A DNA stretch of 64,000 nt from Mesorhizobium sp. M3A.F.Ca.ET.080.04.2.1 (GTDB lineage: Bacteria; Pseudomonadota; Alphaproteobacteria; Rhizobiales; Rhizobiaceae): contig NZ_CP034451.1 in the NCBI RefSeq assembly GCF_003952525.1, forward strand, positions 4,874,501-4,938,500. Direction: 5' to 3'. Below, piece after piece: positions 53,667-63,536 of the stretch (position 1 is its first letter; every line of letters starts with the position of its first letter). A program made the position numbers and the translations under genes. The notes under the pieces were generated by a model, which was not told the DNA's origin, did not search any database, and was given only the letters and a program-made list of their open reading frames with translations.

Positions 53667-54857
53667 ATGGCCGCCGAGAAGAACGCCTTCGTGTGGAACG
53701 ATCCTTTCCTGATCGAGGATCAGCTTTCCGAGGACGAACGCATGGTGCGCGACGGCGCGGCCGCATTCGCGGCCGACAAGCTCGCACCGCGTATCGAGGA
53801 AGCTTACGCCGACGAGAAGACCGATCCCTCGATTTTCCGCGAGATGGGCGAGGCCGGCCTGCTGGGCATCACCATTCCGGAGGAATATGGCGGGCTCGGT
53901 GCCAATTACGTGACCTACGGGCTGGTGGCGCGGGAAGTCGAGCGCGTCGATTCCGGCTACCGCTCGATGATGAGCGTGCAATCGTCGCTGGTCATGTTTC
54001 CGATCCATGCCTATGGCTCGGAAGAGCAGCGCAGGAAATACCTGCCGAAGCTGGCGTCGGGCGAGTGGATCGGCTGCTTCGGTCTCACCGAGCCCGATGC
54101 CGGTTCCGACCCCGGCGGCATGAAGACAAGGGCCGAGAAGACGGCGAGCGGCTACAAGCTCTCCGGCTCCAAGATGTGGATTTCCAACGCGCCGATCGCC
54201 GACGTTTTCGTCGTCTGGGCCAAGTCGGCCGCGCACGACAACCAGATCCGCGGCTTCGTGCTGGACAAGGGCATGAAGGGGCTGTCGGCGCCGAAGATCG
54301 GCGGCAAGCTGTCGCTGCGGGCCTCCATCACGGGCGAGGTGGTGATGGAAGGCGTCGAGGTCGGCGAGGAGGCGCTGCTGCCCAACGTTTCGGGTCTCAA
54401 AGGTCCGTTCGGCTGCCTCAACCGCGCACGCTACGGCATCTCCTGGGGCGCCATGGGCGCTGCCGAGGATTGCTGGCATCGGGCGCGGCAATACGGCCTC
54501 GACCGCAAGCAGTTCGGCAAGCCGCTCGCCGGCACGCAGCTGTTCCAGAAGAAGCTCGCGGACATGCAGACCGAGATCGCGCTCGGCCTGCAGGGCTCGT
54601 TGCGCGTCGGACGGCTGATGGACGAAGGCAAAATGGCGCCCGAGATGATCTCCATCGTCAAGCGCAACAATTGCGGCAAGGCGCTCGATATCGCCCGCCA
54701 GGCCCGCGACATGCATGGCGGCAACGGCATCCAGATCGGCTATCACGTGATGCGCCATGCGCAGAACCTGGAGACGGTCAACACCTATGAGGGCACGCAT
54801 GACGTGCATGCGCTGATCTTGGGACGGGCGCAAACCGGGCTGCAGGCGTTTTTCTGA
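53667..54857 (+). CDS. gcdH: Glutaryl-CoA dehydrogenase
   Basis: 396 residues from ATG 53667, with GGAGACTGGAGCC upstream. Acyl-CoA dehydrogenase signatures: [65 protein letters not shown], and the catalytic-base region [17 protein letters not shown] with Glu375. The combination GAMGAAEDC and EGTHDVHAL is specific for the glutaryl-CoA branch, which oxidises and decarboxylates glutaryl-CoA to crotonyl-CoA in lysine, tryptophan and glutarate breakdown. FAD-dependent, cytoplasmic. Confidence 0.93.
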   Translation: MAAEKNAFVWNDPFLIEDQLSEDERMVRDGAAAFAADKLAPRIEEAYADEKTDPSIFREMGEAGLLGITIPEEYGGLGANYVTYGLVAREVERVDSGYRSMMSVQSSLVMFPIHAYGSEEQRRKYLPKLASGEWIGCFGLTEPDAGSDPGGMKTRAEKTASGYKLSGSKMWISNAPIADVFVVWAKSAAHDNQIRGFVLDKGMKGLSAPKIGGKLSLRASITGEVVMEGVEVGEEALLPNVSGLKGPFGCLNRARYGISWGAMGAAEDCWHRARQYGLDRKQFGKPLAGTQLFQKKLADMQTEIALGLQGSLRVGRLMDEGKMAPEMISIVKRNNCGKALDIARQARDMHGGNGIQIGYHVMRHAQNLETVNTYEGTHDVHALILGRAQTGLQAFF

Positions 54858-54869
54858 GCGGCCGATGGC

Positions 54870-55007
54870 TCATCCTCGGACCTTGACCCGAGCATCGATG
54901 CCCTGACATCGAGGGCCGCTGCGGTGCACACTGCGAAGGATCGCAACCCAGCAGCCCATCTTCTGAGCCGCTGTGGATTCGGCCAAGGTCGCGGCATGGA
55001 TTCGGGA
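54870..55007. repeat. Probable fragment of a rhizobial intergenic repeat
   Basis: Between gcdH and the transglutaminase operon the sequence opens with CATCCTCGGACCTTGACCCGAG, a degenerate form of the CTCGGGCTTGACCCGAG inverted motif that I recall from Mesorhizobium intergenic repeats, followed by GCGAAGGATCGCA and GGCATGGATTCGG segments of the same type. No coding potential is seen. Recognition is from memory. Confidence 0.35.
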
Positions 55008-55129
55008 GTCTGCGCTCCGCTTCGCGTCGCTCCGCCCTGGACTTACGAAGTGCAGCGCAACATCCGCTTGGAGAATGCCCGGGACTTGTGTCAGGGTCAG
55101 GCGGTTGAAACGCCATTCTCCGGGGACCC

Positions 55130-58100
55130 ATGGCAATTCTGGCAGCCGTCCACCACCTGACCCACTACAAATATGACCGGCCGGTGGTGCTCGGCCCTCA
55201 GGTGATCCGGCTGCAGCCGGCGCCCCATTCGCGCACCAAGGTGCTCAGCCACTCGCTGAAGGTCGAGCCGAAGAATCACTTCGTCAACCTGCAGCAGGAC
55301 CCGTACGGCAATTTCCTCGCCCGCTTCGTCTTCCCGGAGCCAGTCAACGAGCTCAAGATCGAGGTCGACCTCGTCGCCGACATGACGGTCTACAACCCGT
55401 TCGACTTCTTCGTCGAGGAGGCGGCCGAAACCTTTCCGTTCGACTATCCGGAAGAGATCCGGGAAGACCTGGCCATCTACCGGACGCCGGAACCGGCCGG
55501 GCCGCTGCTGTCGAAATTCCTGGAAAGCATCGATCGGAGCCCGACCAACACGGTCAACTTCCTCGTCGGCCTCAACGCGCGGCTGCAGCGCGAGATCGCA
55601 TATATCGTGCGCATGGAAACAGGCGTCTATTCGCCGGAGGAGACGCTCGCCGCGGCCAAGGGCTCGTGCCGCGATTCGAGCTGGCTGCTGGTGCAGATCC
55701 TGCGCAATCTCGGCATCGCCGCGCGCTTCGTCTCCGGCTATCTGATCCAGCTCAAGCCGGATCTCGTCTCGCTGGACGGACCGCCCGGAACCTCGGTCGA
55801 TTTCACCGACCTGCACGCCTGGTGCGAGGTCTATATTCCGGGCGCCGGCTGGATCGGCTTCGACCCGACCTCCGGCTTGCTGACCGGCGAAAGCCATGTG
55901 CCGCTGGCCGCGACCCCGCACTACCGCAACGCCGCGCCGATCTCCGGCATGGCGAGCTTCGCCAATGTCGATTTCGGCTTCGACATGCGGGTCGACCGCA
56001 TCGCCGAGCATCCGCGCATCACCAAGCCGTTCTCGGACGAAAGCTGGGAGGCGCTCGATGCGCTTGGCAACAAGGTCGATGCCATTTTGCGCGAGCAGGA
56101 CGTGCGGCTCACGATGGGCGGGGAGCCGACCTTCGTGTCGATCGACGATTTCGAGTCCGCCGAATGGAACACCGCGGCGGTCGGCCCGACCAAGCGCGAC
56201 AAGGCCGATCAGCTCATCCGCCGGCTGCGCGAACGCTTTGCGCCGGGCGGTTTCCTGCATTACGGCCAAGGCAAATGGTATCCGGGCGAAAGCCTGCCGC
56301 GCTGGACCTTCTCGCTCTACTGGCGCACCGATGGCGAGCCGGTGTGGAGCGACCCCTCGCTGATCGCACGGGAGACGGGCAACACCGCTGTCGGGCCGGA
56401 GCAGGCAGAGAAGCTGCTCAAGGCGATCGCCGGCGAACTCGCCATCGAGCCGTCGTTGGTCAGCGAGGCTTATGAGGATCCGGGCGAATGGCTGCTCAAG
56501 GAAGGCAAGCTGCCGGACAATGTCGACCCTTCCAACTCGAAGCTGGAGGACCCGGAAGAGCGCAGCCGCATGGCGCGCGTCTTCGAGCGCGGGCTGACCA
56601 GGCCCTCCGGCTATGTGCTGCCGGTCCAGCGCTGGAACAGCCAAGCCGCGGGGCAGCGCTGGCGTTCGGAGAAATGGAAGACGCGGCGCGGCCGCCTGTT
56701 CCTGGTGCCGGGCGATTCTCCGGTGGGTTACCGCCTGCCGCTCGGCGCACTTCCTTACGTGCCGCCGGCGCAATTTCCCTATATCGTGCCGGTCGATCCG
56801 TCGGTGCCGCGCGGGGCCTTGCCGGCGCGCGAGACAATCCTGCCGAGAGCCGCCCAGGCAGAGCCTGACGGCGCCGATGAAATGGCGCGGCGCCAGCAGG
56901 CGGTGTCCTTCACCGTCGCGACCGGCCAGCAGGACCGCATCGAACAAGAGATCACCGAGATCGGCGGCGCGGTGCGCACCGCGCTCACCGTCGAGCCGCG
57001 CGACGGGCGGCTTTGCGTGTTCATGCCGCCGGTCGAGGCGCTGGAAGACTATCTCGAACTCGTGGCGGCGGCCGAGAACGCGGCCAAGGCCATCGGCCTG
57101 CCTGTGCACATCGAGGGCTACGCCCCGCCGCACGATCCGCGCCTCAATGTCATCCGCGTGGCGCCCGATCCCGGCGTCATCGAGGTGAACATCCATCCGG
57201 CTGCCAGCTGGCAGGAATGCGTCGCCACGACCACGGCGATCTATGAGGAAGCCAGGCAGTCGCGACTTGGTACCGACAAGTTCATGATCGACGGCCGCCA
57301 CACCGGCACCGGCGGCGGCAACCATGTCGTGGTCGGCGGCGCCACACCCAACGACAGTCCATTCCTGCGCCGGCCGGACCTTCTGAAAAGCCTGGTGCTG
57401 CAGTGGCAGCGCCATCCGTCGCTGTCCTACCTGTTCTCAGGCTTGTTCATCGGCCCGACCAGCCAGGCGCCACGCTTCGACGAGGCGCGGCACGATTCCC
57501 TCTACGAGCTCGAGATCGCGCTGGCGCAGGTCCCGCATCCCGACAAGGGCGAGGCGCCCTTGCCGTGGCTGGTCGACCGGCTGTTCCGCAACCTGCTCAC
57601 CGATGTGACCGGCAATACGCATCGTTCGGAAATCTGCATCGACAAACTGTTCTCGCCGGACGGTCCAACGGGCCGGCTCGGACTGGTCGAGTTCCGCGGC
57701 TTCGAGATGCCGCCCAATGCGCGCATGTCGCTCGCCCAGCAATTGCTGGTCCGGGCCATCATTGCACGCGCCTGGAAGAACCCGCTCGACGGACGGTTCG
57801 TGCGCTGGGGGACCTCGCTGCACGATCGCTTCATGCTGCCGCATTATGTCTGGGCGGACTTCCTGGACGTTCTGGAGGACTTGAAGCTCAACGGCTTCGA
57901 CTTCCGTTCCGAATGGTTCGCCGCCCAGCTCGAATTCCGTTTCCCGTTTTGCGGCGAGGTGCAGCACGCCGGTGTCAAGCTGGAACTCAGGCAGGCGCTG
58001 GAGCCCTGGCATGTGATGGGCGAGCAGGGCGCCATCGGCGGGACCGTCCGCTTCGTCGATTCCTCGGTGGAAAGGCTGCAGGTGAAGACGGAAGGGCTCA

Positions 58101-58489
58101 ATCCGGAGCGTCACGCCGTCGTCTGCAACGGACGCATCGTGCCGATGAAAGTCACCGACAATCGCGAGGTGGCCGTGGCGGGCGTGCGCTTCAAGGCCTG
58201 GCAGCCGGCCTCAGGCCTGCATCCGGCCTTGCCCGTCAACACGCCGCTGGTCTTCGACATTTACGACCGCTGGTCGGGCCGCTCGGTCGGCGGCTGCGTC
58301 TACCATGTCGCGCATCCCGGCGGTCGCAACTACGACACCTTCCCGGTGAACGGCAATGAGGCCGAAGCCCGGCGGCTTGCCCGGTTCGAGCCGCGCGGTC
58401 ATACGCCTGGAACCTATGAGCTGCGACAAGAGGAAGCTTCCGAGGAGTTCCCGATGACCCTTGACCTGCGGCGGCCTCAGAGACTCTGA
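55130..58489 (+). CDS. Transglutaminase-like domain fused to DUF2126 putative amidoligase
   Basis: 1119 residues. Residues 1-about 260 form a bacterial transglutaminase-like domain with a complete triad: Cys180 in [10 protein letters not shown], His229 in DLHAW, Asp245 in FDPTSG. After a linker, residues about 300-1119 are DUF2126, described in Pfam as a putative amidoligase of the glutamine-synthetase/GCS fold. Notable stretches are [33 protein letters not shown] and [33 protein letters not shown]. No signal peptide. It begins a tight operon: the ATP-grasp gene follows after 6 nt and the second transglutaminase after another 6. The set predicts making and cutting of a peptide or isopeptide bond, substrate unknown. 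Confidence 0.9.
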   Translation: MAILAAVHHLTHYKYDRPVVLGPQVIRLQPAPHSRTKVLSHSLKVEPKNHFVNLQQDPYGNFLARFVFPEPVNELKIEVDLVADMTVYNPFDFFVEEAAETFPFDYPEEIREDLAIYRTPEPAGPLLSKFLESIDRSPTNTVNFLVGLNARLQREIAYIVRMETGVYSPEETLAAAKGSCRDSSWLLVQILRNLGIAARFVSGYLIQLKPDLVSLDGPPGTSVDFTDLHAWCEVYIPGAGWIGFDPTSGLLTGESHVPLAATPHYRNAAPISGMASFANVDFGFDMRVDRIAEHPRITKPFSDESWEALDALGNKVDAILREQDVRLTMGGEPTFVSIDDFESAEWNTAAVGPTKRDKADQLIRRLRERFAPGGFLHYGQGKWYPGESLPRWTFSLYWRTDGEPVWSDPSLIARETGNTAVGPEQAEKLLKAIAGELAIEPSLVSEAYEDPGEWLLKEGKLPDNVDPSNSKLEDPEERSRMARVFERGLTRPSGYVLPVQRWNSQAAGQRWRSEKWKTRRGRLFLVPGDSPVGYRLPLGALPYVPPAQFPYIVPVDPSVPRGALPARETILPRAAQAEPDGADEMARRQQAVSFTVATGQQDRIEQEITEIGGAVRTALTVEPRDGRLCVFMPPVEALEDYLELVAAAENAAKAIGLPVHIEGYAPPHDPRLNVIRVAPDPGVIEVNIHPAASWQECVATTTAIYEEARQSRLGTDKFMIDGRHTGTGGGNHVVVGGATPNDSPFLRRPDLLKSLVLQWQRHPSLSYLFSGLFIGPTSQAPRFDEARHDSLYELEIALAQVPHPDKGEAPLPWLVDRLFRNLLTDVTGNTHRSEICIDKLFSPDGPTGRLGLVEFRGFEMPPNARMSLAQQLLVRAIIARAWKNPLDGRFVRWGTSLHDRFMLPHYVWADFLDVLEDLKLNGFDFRSEWFAAQLEFRFPFCGEVQHAGVKLELRQALEPWHVMGEQGAIGGTVRFVDSSVERLQVKTEGLNPERHAVVCNGRIVPMKVTDNREVAVAGVRFKAWQPASGLHPALPVNTPLVFDIYDRWSGRSVGGCVYHVAHPGGRNYDTFPVNGNEAEARRLARFEPRGHTPGTYELRQEEASEEFPMTLDLRRPQRL

Positions 58490-58495
58490 TCGGCA

Positions 58496-60907
58496 ATGGC
58501 AAAGGGGAATCAGAAGAGGGTGCGCGGTAGGCCGCAGGCGAACAGCCTGCTGGAGCACTATCGGCCGATCGAAGGGGTCGTCGACGAGATGGTCGACGCC
58601 TCAGGCAATCCGCGCCCGGCCTGGCGGTCCTTCATCGAGGCTCTCGGCGACCTGGGCGCGGACAGGCTCGCACAGCGATTTGCCCGCGCCGACCAGTATC
58701 TGCGCGACGCCGGCGTCTATTATCGCGTCTATGACAAGGCCGGCGCCAACGAGCGTGCATGGCCGCTGGCGCATGTCCCGTTGCTGATCGATGAGCTGGA
58801 GTGGGCCGAGATCAGTGCCGGCCTCATCCAGCGCGCCGATCTGTTCGAGGCGATCCTCGCCGACATCTATGGCCCGAACCGCCTGGTCGAGAAAGGCATC
58901 CTGCCGGCCAGGCTGATTGCGGCCAGCCCGGAATATCTGCGTCCGGTTGTCGGCACCCGGCCGGCCAGCGGCCATTTCCTGCATATGCTCGCTTTCGAGC
59001 TTGGCCGTGGTCCTGACGGTCGCTGGTGGGTGCTGGGCGACCGAACGCAGGCGCCATCGGGCGCCGGTTTCGCGCTGGAGAACCGCGTCGCCACCACGCG
59101 AGCCCTGTCGGACATCTATGGCGAGATGCATGTGCACCGCCTGGCCGGCTTCTTTCGCCGTTTTCGCGATGCGCTGAACGGCATGGCGAAGGAATCCGGC
59201 GGTCGCGTCGCCATCCTGACGCCTGGACCGCTCAATGAGACCTATTACGAGCACGCCTATATCGCACGTTATCTCGGCATCATGCTGCTCGAGGGCGAGG
59301 ACCTGACCGTCTCCGGCGGCAAGCTGATGGTGCGCACCGTCTCTGGTCTGAAGCCGATCGGGGTGCTGTGGCGGCGGCTCGACGCCGCCTTCGCCGATCC
59401 GCTCGAACTCAACGCGGATTCGCAGATCGGCACGCCCGGATTGGTCGAGGCGATCCGCCGTGGCGCCGTCTCGGCGGTCAATGCGCTTGGCTCGGGCCTG
59501 ATGGAAACGCGAGCGCTGCTTTCCTTCCTGCCCAGGATATCGCGCGAATTGCGGGGCGAGGATTTGTCCCTGCCGAACGTCGCCACCTGGTGGTGCGGGC
59601 AGCAGGCCGAGCGCAACCATGTGCTTGCCAATATCGAGCGCCTGGTCGTCGGTCCGGCGCTGTCGACACGGGTGGCTTTCGAAGACGACGGCGCGACACG
59701 ACTGGGCTCAGCGCTTTCGGCGGAGGAGCGGGCGGAACTGGTCGCGCGCATCGAAAGGGAAGGCGCAGCCTTCGTCGGCCAGGAAGCGGTGACGCTTTCG
59801 ACGACCCCGGTGTTCGCCGACGGCCGGCTGCAACCGCGCCCGGCCAGCCTGCGCGTCTATCTGGCGCGCACGCCCGACGGCTGGACGGTGATGCCGGGCG
59901 GGTTCGCTCGGGTCGGCTTCTCGCTCGATCCGACGGCGATCGCCATGCAGCGCGGCGGCCAGGCGGCGGACGTCTGGGTGGTCAGCGACAGGCCGGTCGA
60001 GCGCGAGACCCTGCTGCCGCAGGAAAGCGACGGCTTCATCCGCACCATGCCCGGCAGCCTGCCGAGCCGTGCAGCGGAGAACCTGACCTGGCTTGGCCGC
60101 TACATAGAGCGGTCGGAAGACACGGTGCGTATCCTGCGCGCCTATCACGTGCGGCTGGCGGAAACCTCCGATCCCGAGATGCCGCTGCTCGCCGACATTA
60201 GGGACTATCTCGAACCGTTCGGCATCGAGGTTGAATCCGCGATCCCACTGGGGCTGATCAGCACGTTGGACAGCGCCGTCTATAGCGCCGGCCAGATCCG
60301 CGACCGCTTCTCGCCGGATGGCTGGCTGGCGCTGAAGGACCTGTCGAAGACGATCCACCAATTCGCCAGCACAGTGGCGCCCGGCGACGACGCGACGCGG
60401 GCGATGACGGTGATGCTGCGCAAGCTCGCCGGCTTTTCCGGCCTGCTGCACGAAAACATGTACCGCTTCGCCGGGTGGCGCTTCCTGGAGATTGGCCGCC
60501 GGCTCGAGCGCGGCATCCAGATCGCCCGCACGCTCGCCTGCCTGACCAGGGCGGACGCTCCCGACGGCGCGCTCGACATGATGCTGGAGATCGGCGACAG
60601 CGTCATGACCCATCGCCGGCAGTATCCCGTGCAGGCGGGGCGGCGCACCGTGATCGACCTTCTGGCGCTCGACCCGCTCAATCCCCGCTCGATCCTGTTC
60701 CAGCTCGAACGGTTGAAGGCCGAGATCGGCATGCTGCCCTCGGTCGGCGGCGAGGGGCACATGTCGCCCGCTGCCAAGGAAGTCCTGCAGCTCAACACTG
60801 CCATCGCCGTGATGGAGCCCTCCGATATGACCGCGCAGGTGCTCGACGAACTCGCCAACCAGATCGGCGACCTCTACAGCAGGCTGGCCAAGGCCTATTT
60901 CGGATAA
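58496..60907 (+). CDS. Circularly permuted ATP-grasp (type 2) fused to alpha-E domain
   Basis: 803 residues. Residues about 20-515 are the circularly permuted ATP-grasp family (DUF404/407 type), with YLRPVVGTRPASGHFLHMLAFELGRGPDGRWWVLGDRTQAPSGAGFALENR and FVGQEAV. Residues about 521-803 are the alpha-helical alpha-E domain (DUF403), starting LPSRAAENLTWLGRYIERSEDTVRILRAYH. In many bacteria these are two adjacent genes; here they are one protein. ATP-grasp enzymes activate a carboxylate for ligation to an amine, so this should be the ligase of the operon. It is cytoplasmic. Flanked at 6-nt distances by the two transglutaminase genes. Confidence 0.9.
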   Translation: MAKGNQKRVRGRPQANSLLEHYRPIEGVVDEMVDASGNPRPAWRSFIEALGDLGADRLAQRFARADQYLRDAGVYYRVYDKAGANERAWPLAHVPLLIDELEWAEISAGLIQRADLFEAILADIYGPNRLVEKGILPARLIAASPEYLRPVVGTRPASGHFLHMLAFELGRGPDGRWWVLGDRTQAPSGAGFALENRVATTRALSDIYGEMHVHRLAGFFRRFRDALNGMAKESGGRVAILTPGPLNETYYEHAYIARYLGIMLLEGEDLTVSGGKLMVRTVSGLKPIGVLWRRLDAAFADPLELNADSQIGTPGLVEAIRRGAVSAVNALGSGLMETRALLSFLPRISRELRGEDLSLPNVATWWCGQQAERNHVLANIERLVVGPALSTRVAFEDDGATRLGSALSAEERAELVARIEREGAAFVGQEAVTLSTTPVFADGRLQPRPASLRVYLARTPDGWTVMPGGFARVGFSLDPTAIAMQRGGQAADVWVVSDRPVERETLLPQESDGFIRTMPGSLPSRAAENLTWLGRYIERSEDTVRILRAYHVRLAETSDPEMPLLADIRDYLEPFGIEVESAIPLGLISTLDSAVYSAGQIRDRFSPDGWLALKDLSKTIHQFASTVAPGDDATRAMTVMLRKLAGFSGLLHENMYRFAGWRFLEIGRRLERGIQIARTLACLTRADAPDGALDMMLEIGDSVMTHRRQYPVQAGRRTVIDLLALDPLNPRSILFQLERLKAEIGMLPSVGGEGHMSPAAKEVLQLNTAIAVMEPSDMTAQVLDELANQIGDLYSRLAKAYFG

Positions 60908-60913
60908 GCGGCG

Positions 60914-61798
60914 ATGCTGTACGACATCAGGCTTCATCTGCATTACGACTATGCCACTGCCGCCGGCGGGGGGCGGCACCAGGTGCGGGTGATGCCGCAG
61001 ACGATCGCCGGTGTGCAGCGGGTGATCGCCGCCTCGCTGTCCTTCCAGCCATCGCCGGCCGAGCGCGCCGATTTCGCCGATTTCTTCGGCAACAGCGTCA
61101 CCTCGATCGCCTTTCGCGACGCGCACGAGAAATTGGACATCAGGATGAGCGCGCGCGTGTCGGTTTCGCGGCCGGAACCCGGCCTCGACGTGTCCCCGGA
61201 CGTTCATGGCCTGAAGACGGAGCTCGATTCGGTGCGCTCGCTGTCGCCATCGGCGCCGCATCACTTCCTCGCAGCCAGCGACCATGCCGGCATCGATGCG
61301 GCGATCACCGACTATGCGCGGCAAAGTCTCTCGGGTTCCACGGTCGCCATCGCCATCGACCTCTGCAACCGCATCCACCGCGATTTCACCTATGACGGCA
61401 AAGCGACCACGGTTGAGACGCGGGCGAGCGACGCCTTCGCGCTGAAACGTGGCGTCTGCCAGGACTTCTCGCACATCATGATCGCCGGCCTGCGCGGGCT
61501 CGGCATTCCGGCCGGCTATGTCAGCGGCTTCCTTCGTACGATACCGCCGAAAGGCAAACCGCGGCTCGAAGGGGCTGATGCCATGCATGCCTGGGTCAAG
61601 GCTTGGTGCGGTCGGGACGCCGGGTGGCAGGAATTCGATCCGACCAACGGCATGCGGGCAAGCAACGACCACATCACCGCAGGTTACGGCCGCGACTATT
61701 CCGACGTGGCACCGATCGTCGGCGTGCTGAAAACCACGGGCGGCCAAGTCGGCGAGCAAGCCGTCGACGTCATCCCGGTCGCGGTCGAGAACGTGTGA
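60914..61798 (+). CDS. Transglutaminase-like cysteine peptidase-fold protein
   Basis: 294 residues. An N-terminal beta-rich domain (MLYDIRLHLHYDYATAAGGGRHQVRVMPQT) precedes a transglutaminase core with Cys182 in RGVCQDFSHIMIAGLRGLGIPAGYVSGF, His225 in MHAWVKAW and Asp242 in FDPTNGM, so the triad is intact. No signal peptide. Third gene of the amidoligase/ATP-grasp operon; such a protein is expected to cleave or transfer amide bonds made by the ligases. Confidence 0.9.
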   Translation: MLYDIRLHLHYDYATAAGGGRHQVRVMPQTIAGVQRVIAASLSFQPSPAERADFADFFGNSVTSIAFRDAHEKLDIRMSARVSVSRPEPGLDVSPDVHGLKTELDSVRSLSPSAPHHFLAASDHAGIDAAITDYARQSLSGSTVAIAIDLCNRIHRDFTYDGKATTVETRASDAFALKRGVCQDFSHIMIAGLRGLGIPAGYVSGFLRTIPPKGKPRLEGADAMHAWVKAWCGRDAGWQEFDPTNGMRASNDHITAGYGRDYSDVAPIVGVLKTTGGQVGEQAVDVIPVAVENV

Positions 61799-61961
61799 CG
61801 CCCAATAGCGGTGCGGACCACGATTGCTTCCCGACCTCAGAATGCCAACCGCAGCGCATTTGATGAGACGCGAACGGCCGAGTTGAAGCCGATCGATCGG
61901 CGTCGCGGGAACCAGGCCCGGGCACGCGGCTTATCTACGGACGCAGTTCCGTGGAGCCATC

Positions 61962-63056
61962 ATGTTGCAACAACGAGCACAACCGTCCTCCGACCAGCTG
62001 GCAGTCAACGAGGAAACGCAGAAGAACGGTGCGCAGACGTCCGCCGAACGCGCCTCGTTGAGCTATGTGAGCGACGCCGATCCCGGCATTCGCCGATTGA
62101 TAAAAGGCAAGGGATTTTCCTATCTCGGACCGAACGGCCGCGCCGTCGATCCAGCGACGCTTGACCGCATCAAGGCGATCGTCATTCCGCCCGCCTGGAC
62201 GGATGTGTGGATCTCCCCCGATCCGAACGGCCACATCCAGGCGACCGGACGGGACCAGCGCGGCCGCAAGCAGTATCGCTATCATGCGCAATGGACCGAG
62301 GAGCGGGACGGCGTCAAATATTCCAGCCTCGTCGCTTTTGCGGAAAGCCTGCCTGGGCTGCGGCGCCAGGTCGACGCCGATTTGCGCCGGCGCGGCCTGC
62401 CGCTGGAACGCGTCGTCGCCTCGATCGTCTGGCTGCTCGACAACACGATGATCCGCGTCGGAAACGCCGCTTATGCCCGGGACAACAAGAGCTTCGGCCT
62501 GACCACGCTGCGCGACCGCCATGTCGACATCGAAGGTTCCAGCCTGCGCTTTGCCTTCAAGGGCAAGTCCGGCAAGGAATGGAAGCTGAAGCTGGTCGAT
62601 CGCCGCATCGCGAGAGTGGTACGAGGAGCGCAGGATCTGCCCGGCCAGAAGCTGTTCCAATATCTCGGCGAAGACGGCAATCGGCGGCCCGTTCGCTCGG
62701 AGGACGTCAACGCCTATATTCGCGCGGCCGCTGGCGCCGAATTCAGCTCAAAGCACTTTCGCACATGGGGCGGCACCATCCATGCGGCGTCGCTGTTCGC
62801 CCAGGCCGAACTTCCGGAGAGTGCCGCCCAGCGGAAGCGGGCGATGAACAGCATCATCGACAAGGTGGCAGAAAGGCTGGGCAATACGCGAGCCGTGTGC
62901 CGCCGTTGCTACATCCATCCGCTGGTCTTCGAAGCGTGGTCGGAAGGCAGGCTGCTCAACGAGATGGCCGAAGCCAACAAGCGACAGCGCCTTATCAACG
63001 GCCTCGACGAGGAGGAGACGCTGGTTCTGAGGTGGCTGCAGGCGCACGGAGCCTGA
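61962..63056 (+). CDS. DNA topoisomerase IB (poxvirus-like bacterial type)
   Basis: 364 residues. The N-terminal domain has GRKQYRYHAQW, and the catalytic domain carries Arg in IRVGN, Lys in FKGKSGK, Arg-Thr-Trp in FRTWGGT and the nucleophile Tyr317 in CRRCYIHPLVF. The enzyme relaxes supercoils by 3'-phosphotyrosine cleavage. A minority of bacteria, including many rhizobia, have it. An earlier, unconserved tail of 30 residues precedes the core. Confidence 0.93.
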   Translation: MLQQRAQPSSDQLAVNEETQKNGAQTSAERASLSYVSDADPGIRRLIKGKGFSYLGPNGRAVDPATLDRIKAIVIPPAWTDVWISPDPNGHIQATGRDQRGRKQYRYHAQWTEERDGVKYSSLVAFAESLPGLRRQVDADLRRRGLPLERVVASIVWLLDNTMIRVGNAAYARDNKSFGLTTLRDRHVDIEGSSLRFAFKGKSGKEWKLKLVDRRIARVVRGAQDLPGQKLFQYLGEDGNRRPVRSEDVNAYIRAAAGAEFSSKHFRTWGGTIHAASLFAQAELPESAAQRKRAMNSIIDKVAERLGNTRAVCRRCYIHPLVFEAWSEGRLLNEMAEANKRQRLINGLDEEETLVLRWLQAHGA

Positions 63057-63161
63057 CGAACGCCGCCACAGTAAGTCCGTGATCGTCCTATGAATTTTTT
63101 TGTCGACCTTGTGTCGGGAAGGGTCCTACTGTCGCGTCCTTTGATACGGAAAGGACGCACC

Positions 63162-63536
63162 ATGCTCTACGCCATCCTCTGCTACGCCTCTGAAGACGTC
63201 GTCTGCTCCTGGAGCAAGGAACAGGACGACGAGGTCATGGCAAAGCTCCTCAACGTCCAGGACAAATATGCCAAGGCGGGCCGGCTCGGTCCGGTGGCGC
63301 GGCTGTTGCCGACGACCGCCGCGACGACGCTGCGAAAGGTCAAGGGCGAGGCGGTCGTGTTCGATGGTCCGTTTGCCGAGACCAAGGAGCAATTCCTTGG
63401 CTTCTACACGCTGGATTGCCGCGATCTCGATGAGGCCGTGGCGTTTGCGCGCGAGCTGTCCGAAGTCAATCCGAGCGGCGGATCCTACGAGATCAGGCCG
63501 ATCTCGATCTTCAACCCGACCAAGGTCCCAGCATGA
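63162..63536 (+). CDS. YciI/DGPF-domain protein
   Basis: 124 residues from ATG 63162, with GGAAAGGA upstream; a longer reading from 63090 adds a leader without a ribosome site. It has the motif VVFDGPFAETKEQFLGFYTLDCRDLDEAV, the DGPF signature of YCII-related proteins. The stop overlaps the sigma-factor start by 4 nt (ATGA). Genes of this type are the standard neighbours of ECF42 sigma factors; their biochemical role is unknown. Confidence 0.9.
   Translation: MLYAILCYASEDVVCSWSKEQDDEVMAKLLNVQDKYAKAGRLGPVARLLPTTAATTLRKVKGEAVVFDGPFAETKEQFLGFYTLDCRDLDEAVAFARELSEVNPSGGSYEIRPISIFNPTKVPA

Noticed and set aside
55097..57415. 772-codon open frame on the minus strand opposite the transglutaminase-DUF2126 gene
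   Set aside because: It is a shadow of the GC-rich codon pattern of the plus-strand gene; the translation is rich in Arg, His, Gly and Asp and resembles no family.
59708..61759. 683-codon minus-strand frame opposite the ATP-grasp and transglutaminase genes
   Set aside because: It spans two real genes on the other strand and has shadow-like composition; no ribosome site or motif.
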